64,000 nucleotides of DNA from contig CANTFL010000428.1 of NCBI GenBank assembly GCA_947650285.1, positions 1 to 64,000 on the forward strand, given 5' to 3'. The translations under genes and the position numbers were made by a program. The stretch comes from Hyaloperonospora brassicae. Lineage: Eukaryota > Oomycota > Peronosporomycetes > Peronosporales > Peronosporaceae. Positions 41,170 to 51,760 of this stretch are shown here, piece by piece. The notes below the pieces were generated by a model. That model was not told where the DNA came from. It made no database searches and saw only the letters and a list, made by a program, of their open reading frames with translations. The stretch's first letter is position 1. Each line of letters opens with the position of its first letter.

Positions 41170-43190
41170 CAAACAAGCGATAAATTCACCTCAACAGAAG
41201 GAAGGAATGGCATTGGAATGATAAAGGAGCTTGATGCGACGAAAACGAAGCGCGTCTTCGAACTCGTAACACATGGAGAAATACCAAAGAACAAGAAAGC
41301 ACTCGGAACCATGTGGAGTATTCAAGTACAATCGGATACAGAAGGCAACGTGGTGCGGTTCCGTCCGATACTTTGTGTCTGAGGTGACAAACAAGAGCCG
41401 GGAGTGGACTTTAATGCTATGGGGATATATTATCCCGCTGCCAGAATGGCTATATTTAGGCTATTCGTGGCACTGTGCAACCTTCTGGGCTTGCCACCGT
41501 ATCAATACGACGTAAGTACGGCGTTTATTAACGCAGCTCTCAAGCTCACGCAATGTGTTCGGCATTTTCCCAAAATTGCACTAAAAAAGAGTTAGGTGTA
41601 CAGGGTACAACATGCGATGTATGGGCTTCACCAAAGTGGTCGCGAGTGGTACGATGAGTTTAACTCCTGTATGGATAAGCATGGATGTAGTCGCTGTACT
41701 TCCAAACCATGTCTACGCATTTACCGACACCACAGAGTATTTGCGCTTCTGCTTGTGTATGTGGATGACATCATATGTGGAAAAAATAGTGAGGCATGGA
41801 AAGTGACATTTTTCTCGAAGCTGGATGCTAAGTATGGCATTAAGGACCAAGGACGATTTCACAATCACCTTGGGGTTCAAGTGGAACTAACTGAGGAAAA
41901 CACTTTCCTTCGCTCGACAAAGTATGCTAAATAAGTGCTGCATAGATTTGGTTTTGAAGATGCGCATGGATGCAGATCATCACTGTCTCAACGATGAAGC
42001 TACGAGCGATGACTGAAGCGGATAAGGAGCCAGGTATTGAATACCGAGAAGCCATAAGCTCACTAATTTACCCAGCGACAAGTATAAGGCCGGATCTCGC
42101 GTACCCTATCGGATGTCTGAGTCAGTTCGTCAAGCATCCGACGGTACAGCGCGACGAAGCTCTTAACGGGGCCTTAGGTATCGAAACGCCACGGCCGAGC
42201 AAGGCGTCTTCTTCAAGAAACCAGCAAAAGACAAAACATCAAGAACGAACGAGAATGAGCTTGAAAGGTATTGCGAATTAGACTGGGACAATTGCCCCAG
42301 AACGATCGAGATTAAGCTTGAAGGGTATTGCGACTCAGAACAGGGCTGTTGTCTCAGTCTAAGTCGTTATAATCTTCGACCTTAATCTCGTTTGTTCTTG
42401 ATGTTTCGTCTCTGGGTAAATGTCCCGAGACTCGAAAGAGCGTCACGGAAATTGCATCGTTGAAAGCAGGAGGCCCTGTGGCTTGGGCTGCACGGCGGCA
42501 TACAGTCGTGGTGAAGAGCACGGCGGAAACTGAGTACGTAGCATCTTGTGAAGGTTGCATGGAAACATGGAAAGAAGAGCGCTATCCAACGTGCTAACGG
42601 AAGCTATACTCAAGATGTGGATTGATTTTGCGCTAGGTGTGGACAATTAGCGGCTATCTCGTTGGCTTTCAATCCCGCCTATATCAGGAAGACACATCAC
42701 ATTGAATTGAGATTTCATATGTTCGTGAACAAAGAATACTATAAATCCTAGCAATCATCAAATGATCGACGCTGGATTTTTACCGGCATTATTTCTAATT
42801 TACCATTAATTTTAAGTTTTAGTGGGCTATTTGGTGCATTTTATCTATATTTTTGTAAATTTGAAAGCACGTGGTAAATTTTTGAAAAGTGCTGGGACTT
42901 CAGCTCCATTAAATTTAATAATAATAATAAATATGCAAAATTTGTTTACCCAAACAGCAGTTACCATCTTAATGGGTTGACGGCGATGTTAACCCCGCTG
43001 ACTTGCTGACGAAGCCACTCGGATATCAAAGGGTAACCAAGATGAAGTAGCTTAGCGGCATGTACCCTACCATCGCGCCGATATCACGAGAAGAGCAACG
43101 CCGGCTGCACAAAGAACAACAGGAGAAGAAGAAGAATCAAAATCTAGAGAGAAACACAACTGTGATTGTTCTGAGTGCTTATTCGGAGGG
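41170..43190 (+). pseudogene. Ty1/copia pol relic
   Basis: Plus-strand copia sequence, 3' half of pol. RT: TKRVFELVTHGEIPKNKKAL, GTMWSIQVQSDTEGNVVRFR, YQYDVSTAFINAALKLTQC (first catalytic Asp), RVQHAMYGLHQSGREWYDEF and LLLVYVDDIICGKNSEAW (YVDD box), then KYGIKDQGRFHNHLGVQVEL. RNase H: VVVKSTAETEYVASCEG near 42500. The C-terminus ADLLTKPLGYQRVTKMK lies near 42990. At least three stops (CV-stop-GDKQ, KKS-stop, YAK-stop) and a small internal duplication near 42250-42360 break it. Confidence 0.88.
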
Positions 43191-43479
43191 GGCCGTGTTA
43201 CAGTGCAGCACCTACTAGTGGGTGCGACAAGTGCACATCGATAAATGTAATGCAGCTGACATCGTGGGGTTCAACGCAGTTGGCATCTTGAAGGTTACGA
43301 AAGTGAATGTGACACACGAGGGCTTAGTCATATAGGGCCGTGTAAAATGTGCGGAGAAAAAGGAGATCGTGAAAGACTCTGCAGAGCCGGACGAAGTTAT
43401 AAAAATGAGTTACCCCAGTTTTCAATATTATCCGCGCCGCTAGCTCTCGAAATCTAATACCCGCTGTAACTATGAGTAC
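43178..43479 (+). repeat. Putative copia PPT and LTR start, truncated
   Basis: CGGAGGGGGCCG at 43184-43195 is followed by TGTTACAGTGCAG. This is a plausible polypurine tract and LTR start right after the end of copia pol. The stretch runs only about 280 bases before effector unit U2 begins, so the LTR is cut off or short. No partner LTR is present in the window. Confidence 0.4.
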
Positions 43480-43760
43480 TGCATCATCGTTTACTTGATG
43501 CGATGCAAGGAAGACCCATCGTGAGAAGTTGCGTCGCCGATCGTTTACTCGCTTCCGTGATCAGAGCACGCTGAAAACGACACACAGGTTGCTTGGATCT
43601 CGAGCAAGGTACAAGAATATTTGAGACAGCCATTCGCGAGTCCAAGCGGCAACTTGTTATTGCTGTACTCGAATCGAAGCGGATGGATGCGTGCCCGGCA
43701 CTGACAACGCTCGTCGACAACGGTATCGGCAAACGATGCATTGTACCCCCTTCTTTTGCT

Positions 43761-44183
43761 TCAAATCCTGATCATAGAGCACTTATCACGGAACACTGAG
43801 TGCTCTTCATGCCCGAACGTAGGCAAGGAAAGCGCTCGACACGGGCATTTGCAAACAAGCTTTTCGTCTGGTGGCAGTACAGTCAGCGTCACTGTGACGT
43901 TCGTTTTCTTCTCGTTCTGCACCAACATGTGTTTGGCGGTTGCGTCTGTCTCGTGGCTTTTTGCTCCCATTCGGGTCTGAAAGGTCAACTCGTTGTTACG
44001 GGCGATAGGCGGGCGAGTCACGAATATCTTTACGCCTCCTCTCTTCACGGCAGGAACAGGCTGTATGAATGAACACGAGAGAGTTTCGTTTGGTTTTGTG
44101 GGCAAGCTGTTATCGGCGCCAACGAAACGAAACTGCCTCGTTTTATACAGCCTGTCCCGGTCGTCAACCGACGACAGCCTCAT
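43761..44183 (-). CDS. Divergent 140-aa hypothetical ORF (U2)
   Basis: Same translation as the 29702-30124 frame of U1. Divergent from the effector gene with 158 bases between start codons. No domain recognised. Doubtful as a gene. Confidence 0.22.
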   Translation of the reverse strand: MRLSSVDDRDRLYKTRQFRFVGADNSLPTKPNETLSCSFIQPVPAVKRGGVKIFVTRPPIARNNELTFQTRMGAKSHETDATAKHMLVQNEKKTNVTVTLTVLPPDEKLVCKCPCRALSLPTFGHEEHSVFRDKCSMIRI

Positions 44184-44341
44184 TTATCGGTGAAACAATA
44201 CTGTGGTCGAGTTGACAACGATCCAGGATACGCTCAACCGATTTCGACCAACTCGGAGTCGTCGTTGAGCGTGCGGGTGATACCTGTCACCCTGTGCTGC
44301 CGCACCGACTCGGCCATTCTGGATCTAGCCACTTATCGAGT

Positions 44342-44893
44342 ATGCAAGCTTTTTACGCCGCGTTGTTCGCCTTGCTTCTGTCGGCGACGTTGCCCTCGAG
44401 TTTGGGCGCCGAAGCCGCAATGCAAACGGTGACTGCCGATATGGGTGTCAACCTTCGAAGAGTGCTGATGACGACTGGCGAAGAGGACCCGGTTCCGGCA
44501 GCTGACGCCGAAGAAGAGGTGGATGAGTCTGTGGTGACGGGGAACTCAGTAACGCCGGTGTCGACCAGTGGTCTGACCGAGCTGGTCGCTGAAGAAGAGA
44601 AGAGCGCCGAAGAGCAAGAAAACAAAGAAGAGGAGGAGGAGGAGGAAGAAGAGGAGGAGGAGGAGGAGGAGGAGGAGGAGGAGGAAGAGGAGGAAGAGGA
44701 GGAGGAGGAAGAAGAAGAGGAGGAGGAGGAAGAGGAGGAGGAGGAGGAGGAGGGGGAGGAGGAAAAGAAAAAAGAGGAGGAAAAAACGGACTCATCGTCA
44801 GTCATCAAGCCGTCGGAAGCAGCGGGTGTCGATGAAGTGAAGGTCCAGGAAGAAGACGAGAACACTACTCCTGCTTTGCCCGCCGAAGAGTAG
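44342..44893 (+). CDS. Secreted acidic RxLR-like protein, copy 2
   Basis: 183 residues, same start and signal peptide as copy 1. Differences from copy 1 are Val for Ala in ESVVTGNSV, a shorter Glu tract, KKKEEEK for NKKEEEK, DSSSV for DPSSV and DEVKV for DEEKV. The frame is intact. NLRRVLM and GEED are unchanged. The upstream region matches U1, so regulation is probably shared. Function beyond likely secretion is not shown by sequence. Confidence 0.7.
   Translation: MQAFYAALFALLLSATLPSSLGAEAAMQTVTADMGVNLRRVLMTTGEEDPVPAADAEEEVDESVVTGNSVTPVSTSGLTELVAEEEKSAEEQENKEEEEEEEEEEEEEEEEEEEEEEEEEEEEEEEEEEEEEEEEEEGEEEKKKEEEKTDSSSVIKPSEAAGVDEVKVQEEDENTTPALPAEE
44635..44760 (+). repeat. GAG/GAA microsatellite coding poly-Glu (copy 2)
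   Basis: Triplet repeat encoding about 42 consecutive Glu. Shorter than in copy 1 and with a different order of GAA and GAG, so the tract has slipped since duplication. Confidence 0.9.
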
Positions 44894-45435
44894 GTTCACG
44901 AACAAGACAAACGAACCCCACTACAGCTTTGCGCATGGTCTTGCCAGAGAGATTTCTGAAAAAGACACAGGCTTTGACTCCGATACCAGTTTTTGGAACG
45001 CTGGTGGATGAGTCAGCAAGTGCGGCTGAAGGAGGGAAGGAAGTCGAAGGAGAGGAGAACGAGAGCACTGAAGCTCGTTGAGAATGCCGTCACTGCGAAG
45101 TGAACGACGAAGGAAGGTGGAGAAGGTCGGCATACTGAAGAGACCTTCGTCAACTTGTCTGAAAGCACCGGTGACGAAGAGGTGACGACAGGGTGGTGTT
45201 TGGGAGAGTGACTGGGTCGACGACGCCTTCGAGGACAAGCAAGATGGTTGAGGTAGTAGTGGCGTTACAAACAATACAAATACGCGATTTTATCTGATAC
45301 AGTAGTCCCACGTGTGTTTGACAGTTAATCCGGTATACTCGCATCGAGGAGGTTCTCCAGTCATCCGTCCTTCCTCGTGTCTCCGTCAATATCGACTTCG
45401 AGGACAAAATGAAGAACCGAGTTTAATCGATTCTG

Positions 45436-45831
45436 AATGCCTTTTATTTGACTCCTCCGATTGGAGCTTGTTAGATGCGGAAACTGGCGAAACTTTGGCA
45501 TCTCGTGTACGGTCGGTTTGGTGCTGAAGTGCAACTCGCATAGGCCCGTCATACTCGGGATATTGTTGCCGAGCGATTTTTAGGTGACTAGTTCTATCCC
45601 TTAGGACGACACCAAAACATGCGATCCGACGGGTCTCTCGGATCGTCATACGATTTTTCTATCGCTCGAATGAAGTGCACAAAAGCTTCAGCGACCGAGA
45701 GGCTGTGTTTGATCCGGTGACAGCTGCCACATCAGGTTTATGCGATGAGGAGCCGAGAAGTAGAATTGCTCAATGAACAAGGTTTTGCAGTTTTTAAAGC
45801 AGGACACTATATCCTTCGATTGGATCATACG
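45436..45831. other. No recognised feature
   Basis: About 400 bases between U2 and the X LTR. No frame of interest. It ends with TATGA, the displaced target duplication of X. Confidence 0.5.
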
Positions 45832-45836
45832 TATGA
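45832..45836. repeat. Displaced target duplication of element X
   Basis: TATGA, reverse complement of TCATA at 32097-32101, directly abuts the second X LTR. It marks the original right end of element X, now inverted. Confidence 0.8.
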
Positions 45837-46284
45837 TGTAACGGGGTGAGCCCGTTACATAAAAATTGATATTTTCGTATCAATTTTGAACATTATCTAT
45901 TCAGATAATGTTCAATTGACTTTACTCGTAAGGAGTAAGGTTGAAGGAATATTACCCCCGAGGGCAATATTTCTTTGATGGGTTGCTCCACCTGATGGTT
46001 GATGTTCACGGCACATCAATTCGATCAACCACCAATCGCTGCTGGACGCGCGCAATGGGTGGTGAGCAAGAAACCTATATAGGAGATTGTAGTTTAATAT
46101 AGTTAGCTCAAGATAAAAGCTAGTTCATTAAAAAAACATAACTATAATAAATACAGTTCTACTTTTTCTCTTAGACAGAACTTTCGAGTTCTGCCTACTT
46201 CGCTGCGCGTCCTCACGCCACGTGTACGTGGCGTCGGGTGCACACAACGTTGTGTTGAATTGACACAAGGCGTGCCCCGTTACA
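45837..46284 (+). repeat. Element X LTR (right, inverted)
   Basis: 448 bp, same length as 32102-32549 and about 98 percent identical by eye after reverse complement. It has the same hairpins (GAACATTATCT with AGATAATGTTC). Confidence 0.9.
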
Positions 46285-46329
46285 CCTGGTACCACTTAGT
46301 AGTCCTTACAGCGACCACAACCACCTCAT

Positions 46330-47398
46330 CCAACATGAACATGTAGAATGAGGAGGAGAGCTTTCACGCCACGCGTTTAGGCTTTAACCATTTGAGGAAC
46401 ATCGAATGGAGGGCGGTAAAAAAAAATGAGTTCTACCGTCGGCGAAACCGCCATTAGCGCCATGTTGAAGTCCCTTGACAGTGACCAGAAACATGCCGCT
46501 ACAGCCAGGTTCATTCAAAATGGACTTGCCTCCAAAACAGAAAAGGTAGCGTTGTTTCACCAGCAAGGCTCTGAACAGACAAAGCTGTTGAGACAGCAGC
46601 AATTCAATGCTGCTGTGGGCGAGACGACACACACCTGTTGTCCCGAAATCTTGAAGGTTGATATTTCCAACTACAGAGGAGTAGAGGAAGACTACCTGTT
46701 ATTATGGTTCGTCGAAATAGACAGAGCCATATATGCACGTCATATCGACGTTGAGTAAATGAAACGCACACTTGCTCAAACTCACTTGGCTGTACCTACC
46801 AAGGTTGGGCCTTAGGCCTCGAGATGAGCGACCCATTTGCTTTCGGTTCGCTAGAAGGCTTAAAGACCCACCTCAAACAACTAATTCAACCGCCTTGGGG
46901 TGAGTTCAGGGCTCGATCAGAGCTCCTAACACTTAAACAGGGTAAGCGTGATGTGCACGCTTATGCATAGCATATACGACTCTTCGAGAATAGTATAGCT
47001 GCTAATCTAGTGCATGAACGCACGTTGTTTACTGTGTTCTTGCAAGGGCTCGGAGACGGGCCCATCAGAGACCACATGTTCCTTTTAGAGCTGATTACGC
47101 TTGAACAAGCAATCGCAGCTGCGGAACAGAATGACGTTAGCATGAGATAGGATCATGCTAGCTCGAGCTCTTATCGTCGACCGAGACGACAAGAGACTGG
47201 AGGTCCAAAACCCATGGACATCTGTTATATTGAGAGCGAGAGACTTCGCTTTTCGAACAACAAGCGATTTTATAGTGCAATTGCTGTCAGAAGCTAGGAC
47301 ACTACGCTTACGAGTGTAGTGACACACGCGCAGTACCGAACAATACTGAGCAAAATGACCTACCACTTGCCAAAAAGAGCAATGGGCGTAGGTCCAAA
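46330..47398 (+). pseudogene. Element X gag relic
   Basis: Broken gag. ATG at 46426 opens 110 codons: SSTVGETAISAMLKSLDSDQ, LRQQQFNAAVGETTHTCCPE, VDISNYRGVEEDYLLLWFVE. Later pieces are KQGKRDVHAYA, and the knuckle CNCCQKLGHYAYEC at about 47274-47315. Stops and indels lie between. It is related to but clearly diverged from Gag of A and B. The A-AAA-AAT slip site of A and B is not kept here (TCAAACAATCG instead). Confidence 0.7.
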
Positions 47399-50300
47399 GC
47401 TGTTGCAAAGCCGCAACAGCGAAGAGGACCATCAAACAATCGTCGGAATCATAAGGGGCGGAGCAACCTACGGTTACAGCAACCTCAAGAGAATTAGCAA
47501 ATCTCTTGACGAAAGTTTATCCAGGTACACAATTGTTGAGTGTCTCTGCACCTGGTGATGAGGCATTACTCATCAACTTGAAGGTAGTTATGACAAAGAA
47601 CTCTTCACTTTGTGCCCTAGTTGAATGTGGGGCGTCAAGCAACTTTGTTCGTCGCCAGTCACTAGAGGTTGAATAACTAAACTTCTTCGAGCGAGGGATC
47701 CCTCCGACGAGGACGACGGTGCGCCTAGGGACAGGCGCATCGATCACTATAAAAATGTCTTGTCAGAATCCACTTTCACATTAAACGACGAACAGTACAA
47801 TAATGATTTCATCGTATTGGATTTGGATGGCAATTCCGTCTTCATCCTAGGTCTGCCTTGGTTCAGGAGATACGAACCAAGCGTAAGCTGGCAGCATCGA
47901 TCAGTAACAATGCCTGACACTTGTTCATCACATGACCATCTGATGAAATCCATGCAGCGTACGTAATCAAGCGTGTGGATGTACTGCGAGTGAGTGTGAT
48001 AGCCTCATGTGTGGGACGGTCGTTAGCACGGCTGCACAAGACCGCAGTGTAGATGATCACTACACTGTGGAGCGAGCGCCCGGTGACTGTGCAACTGCAG
48101 AGATGTCGCCGAAGGTCCGCCACTCAAATAGGTTGAGTGGAAGGGGACAGGGATGCATGCCAGAGAGACAGCATCCGAGAGAGAAGAAACCGGTTGTCTG
48201 TGATCGGCAGCACGGAGGTCATGGTCGACTGGGAAGTCGACCGTGGAAGATCGTTACCTGACAGCGGTTGCGCAGTTACTGTCAAAAGACGTGGAGGAAA
48301 CTAGTCCCCACGTACTTAAGGAAGACGTTCCTTAAGTGGTCAATGCTGATGGAGAGAGTCACCAGAGTCTTGTGGATGTAAACCCTAAGGAGTTAACCGA
48401 GATATTGAATGTCTTGGTAAATGACGGATGAAGTGTAGGCGCTTATACACTTGATCTGATTGCGCCTCGGAAATTGACTTCGGGAATTACTCAATTGCCC
48501 ACGCTTGAACCTGAACGGTTATTGCGTGATCTGCGTAGTGTCAAAGTCAAGCAGATACTGCATACTCGTCGCAGAGGATGAGTATGTCGCCGACGTTCGG
48601 TCGGCAACAGTGTTTGCTGAGAACGAACAGGTTCTCATCAGCTCATTAATGGACGAAAGTGTCCTCGATGAGAATACTTGGATTGAGCGATACACGTCTC
48701 AATTCTGGTAGTCGCTTCAGGCAATTTCTTTGTATAAGGATTCGATCGAATTCAAGGATGTGTTCCCTGAATCCGTACCTTGCGAGTTGCCTAAGAATAA
48801 ATGCACTCGTCACGAGATCGAGCTCAAACCGGGCTCGAAGTACTGTGTCATGAAGCAGTGGACACTGCCTCGTGAACAAGTACTAGCGATCGACAAGTTC
48901 TTTGCCGATCGCTTTTCAGCGGGCCATGTGAGGGGAAATTACTTCCTCTAACATCTCTCGGAACTTCTGTGTGCGAAAGGCTACAGCAGGTGGAGGATAG
49001 TGCACGCATTCAACAAGTTAAATTATGCAACGGTACCGGCTCAGACGCCGATACAGAGGAAGGAAGTGGTCATTGATAGTATGTCAAAGCGTACCATCTT
49101 CTCGTCCATGTATCCGACAGATAGCTTCTTTCAGATCCTCATGCGTGAACGGGACATCCTGTACATAGCAGTGAGCACCTCCATCGGTATGCTGTGGGAG
49201 TGGCTAGTGCTTTCACAGGGGCTGATCAATGCCCCTGCTACTTTCAACAGATGTGTTACAAATCTGTTGAGACCAGTGCGGGATTTTGCACCGAGTTACT
49301 TCGACGATGTGTTCGTTCATAGTCGGGCTATGGACGGAAATACGGACGTGGAAGTTCACAGAACTAACGTTCGTCAGGTTCTTCAACTTATGCGCAAGAA
49401 TAAGTTGTACGCCAATCTCAAGAAGTGTATCTTCGAGGCTACCGAAATACCACTTCTTGGGTGCATCGTGGACAAGCGCAGCGCACGCCCTGATCCCGGA
49501 AAGATCAAGGCGATCACCGACTGGACAGTGCCAGTCGATGTCAAGGGACTTCGTCAGTTCCTTGGTCTAGCGGCGTACTTTCACAAGTGCTCGCGCAACC
49601 ACGCCGAGATGACCGCGTATCTTTCTTGTTTACTCGAGAAAAGTGTGAAGTGGTCATGGAACGCTGACTGTCAGCGTTACTTTAAAAGTATCAAGCAAAG
49701 ATTATTGCAATCACCCACACTGGTGATTTCCGACTAGGACATACCGTTCCATGTGGTCTGTGACGCCAGCAATTTTGTATTGGGCTGTGCGTTGATACAG
49801 TATGACAGACCGTAGGCCCCGTGCTTCGTCTGATATCAGTCGCGTCAGCTGCAACCAGGTGAACGCAATTTCAGTGCATGGCAAGGAACGCCTTGCCATG
49901 AAATATGCACTGGCTAAGTTCCACGTCTATCGCTTGGTAGGTAGACCGTTCGTTGTATATACGGACCATGCGTCAATAATCATGGCCGTAAACCGTCTCC
50001 ACCTCTCACAACGAATGGCGAGGTGGATGTCTATCTTTTCGGAGTACAAATTCTCCGTTGATTATAACCAGAACGACTAAACATCGTCGCTGATGTGCTA
50101 TCGCGCCAACCCGATTTCGAGTCGGGCGCGCAATCCAATAGTAGGGACAAGCCCATTGTTGCGACACATACGGTCAGTGTCCCGTCGTCAACATTATTTA
50201 ACGACCTGAAAAAGGCCCACGCGGGAGATAAAGATCTTCTGCGCTTGATGGATCATCTGGTGAATCCATCTCGTAAACCTTTGAAAGATATACCGGCTTT

Positions 50301-51228
50301 GTACCGATCCGAAGATAATCGGTACACAACTCGCAAGGAGCTGCTGTACTATACGGCCGTTGCCGGAGACACACCTCGTGTCGTCGTCCCCGATCATAAT
50401 GATTCGCGCTTAAGCATCATTTAGAGTTTCACGATGCCCTAACATTCGGGCATCGTGAAAAAGAAAAGAGTTACCTTACGGTAAGTCGTGACTTTTACTG
50501 TCCCCGCCAGTATCATTTTGTGCGCAAGTACATTCGTGCTTGCGAGGTTTGTCAACGGGTGAAACCTAGTTCTTCTTTCCGTGCACATTTGCAGACTCTT
50601 CCTGTCCCGGAGGAGTGCTTTTAGTCCGTTTCCATGGAGTTCGTCTTTGGCTTTCCCAAATACGACAACAAGAATCATGGCATTCTTGTGTTCCTTGAGC
50701 GGTTCAGCAAGATAGTGCGTCTTGCTGCAGAAACGAGTCAATCACGGCACAGGGCTGTACTTGTGTCTTTGTCGACACGATATTTCGACATCATGGGTTA
50801 CCCCCATGAACTCGTATCCGACCGTGACCCTCGGCTCACAGCAAAATTCTGGCAGTCGTGTTCTGATCACTCGGAACGCGGTTAGAGATGTCAGCATCTG
50901 ACCATCCCGACACGGATGGTCAGACAGAACGTGAAAATTGTGTCCTCCGCGAAATACTTCGTAGATACGTTCACTCCTTTTCGAATTGACGTGATTTTTT
51001 TCCAATGGTCGAATTCGCTTACAACAACTCCGTGCATGCGTCCACGACGCATACACCGTTTTTCGTGAAATGGCTTACGTCACCCATGTATCCCCAGCTT
51101 AATAAATATTGACTCTGTGTTAAGGGTAGAGGAACTCGCTCGAGCAAAAACAGTTTTGGCTCTTGCTCATCACATGTCGACGCTAACGTCGTCACATATG
51201 ACGCCGATGTCGATCATGTCGACATCGA
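47399..51228 (+). repeat. Inverted arm R (pol of X/Y)
   Basis: Partner of 34906-38741. It contains retropepsin with ALVECGASSNFV (catalytic Asp now Glu, codon 47623-47625), linker, RT, RNase H and integrase core in order, all pseudogenic. Few differences from arm L were found (for example CCG against ACG in the protease tail). Upstream it adjoins X gag, downstream the 3' end of Y. Confidence 0.88.
49000..49737 (+). pseudogene. X/Y arm R RT and RNase H start
   Basis: Translation identical to 36399-37136: YFDD box intact, FMDL block lost, ending at TAG after LVISD, just before the RNase H catalytic region. TYVDFHVVCDASNFVLGCAL-type sequence follows in the same order but with further stops. Confidence 0.85.
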
Positions 51229-51409
51229 TAGAGTTGATTTCAGATGTAGCGATGAAGCTGCTGCTACGTTATAGAACGATGACAATGCTAGATTTTTAGC
51301 ATCGTCAATGATCATTTTAGTTAGAAAGTCGTCAACCTCACTGAAAAAAAATCTTTGAAAGTGTGCCCAATACGCACTTTAAGACACGAATACGAGTCAT
51401 CAGGGAACT

Positions 51410-51760
51410 TTCTGTTGAATCAAGAAGCGGTAGTCCCTTTCGTTCAGGACTCCATCGCTAATTCGGTGGACCACTAGTTTCAGACCGCAGGCAAGAATGG
51501 AAGAGCAAGTGTTCTTTCATTAACGGTTAGCGACCTAGTACTGCTGTCTACGGTAAACCTACCTATACATTGAGTCACTAATGTCGGTTGTAGTAAACTA
51601 CTGCTTAAATACATTGGTCTCTTACGTGTATTGCACCGCATAGGCAATGCATACAAGATTAAAGTGCTGCGTAGAATGCGCACGCATCATACGTTTTATG
51701 TTGATCGTCTTTGCCCGTACTATCAGTACAAGGCCTCTTCAGAGAACAAGACATCCGCCA
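51410..51760 (+). pseudogene. Element Y integrase C-terminal domain
   Basis: VVPFVQDSIANSVDH, stop, then NGRASVLSLTVSDLVLLSTV, LLLKYIGLLRVLHRIGNAYK and MRTHHTFYVDRLCPYYQYK. This is the same module as A 8857-9080. GPF has become GLL. Two stops interrupt it. Confidence 0.7.

Larger units (their letters stand above)
43480..45435 (+). repeat. Duplicated effector unit U2
   Basis: Near-identical to U1 but on the other strand. It lies inside the inverted block 38.7-47.4 kb, so before the inversion it had the same orientation as U1. It ends at the GAACCGAGTTTAATC block, where U1 and U2 part. Confidence 0.85.
45837..47398 (+). mobile_element. Element X, 5' part (inversion right half)
   Basis: LTR 45837-46284, primer site TGGTACCAC from 46287, then degenerate gag to about 47398, where the shared pol arm starts. 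With 32102-38741 it accounts for a whole X element of about 8.2 kb, the size of A and B. Confidence 0.8.
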
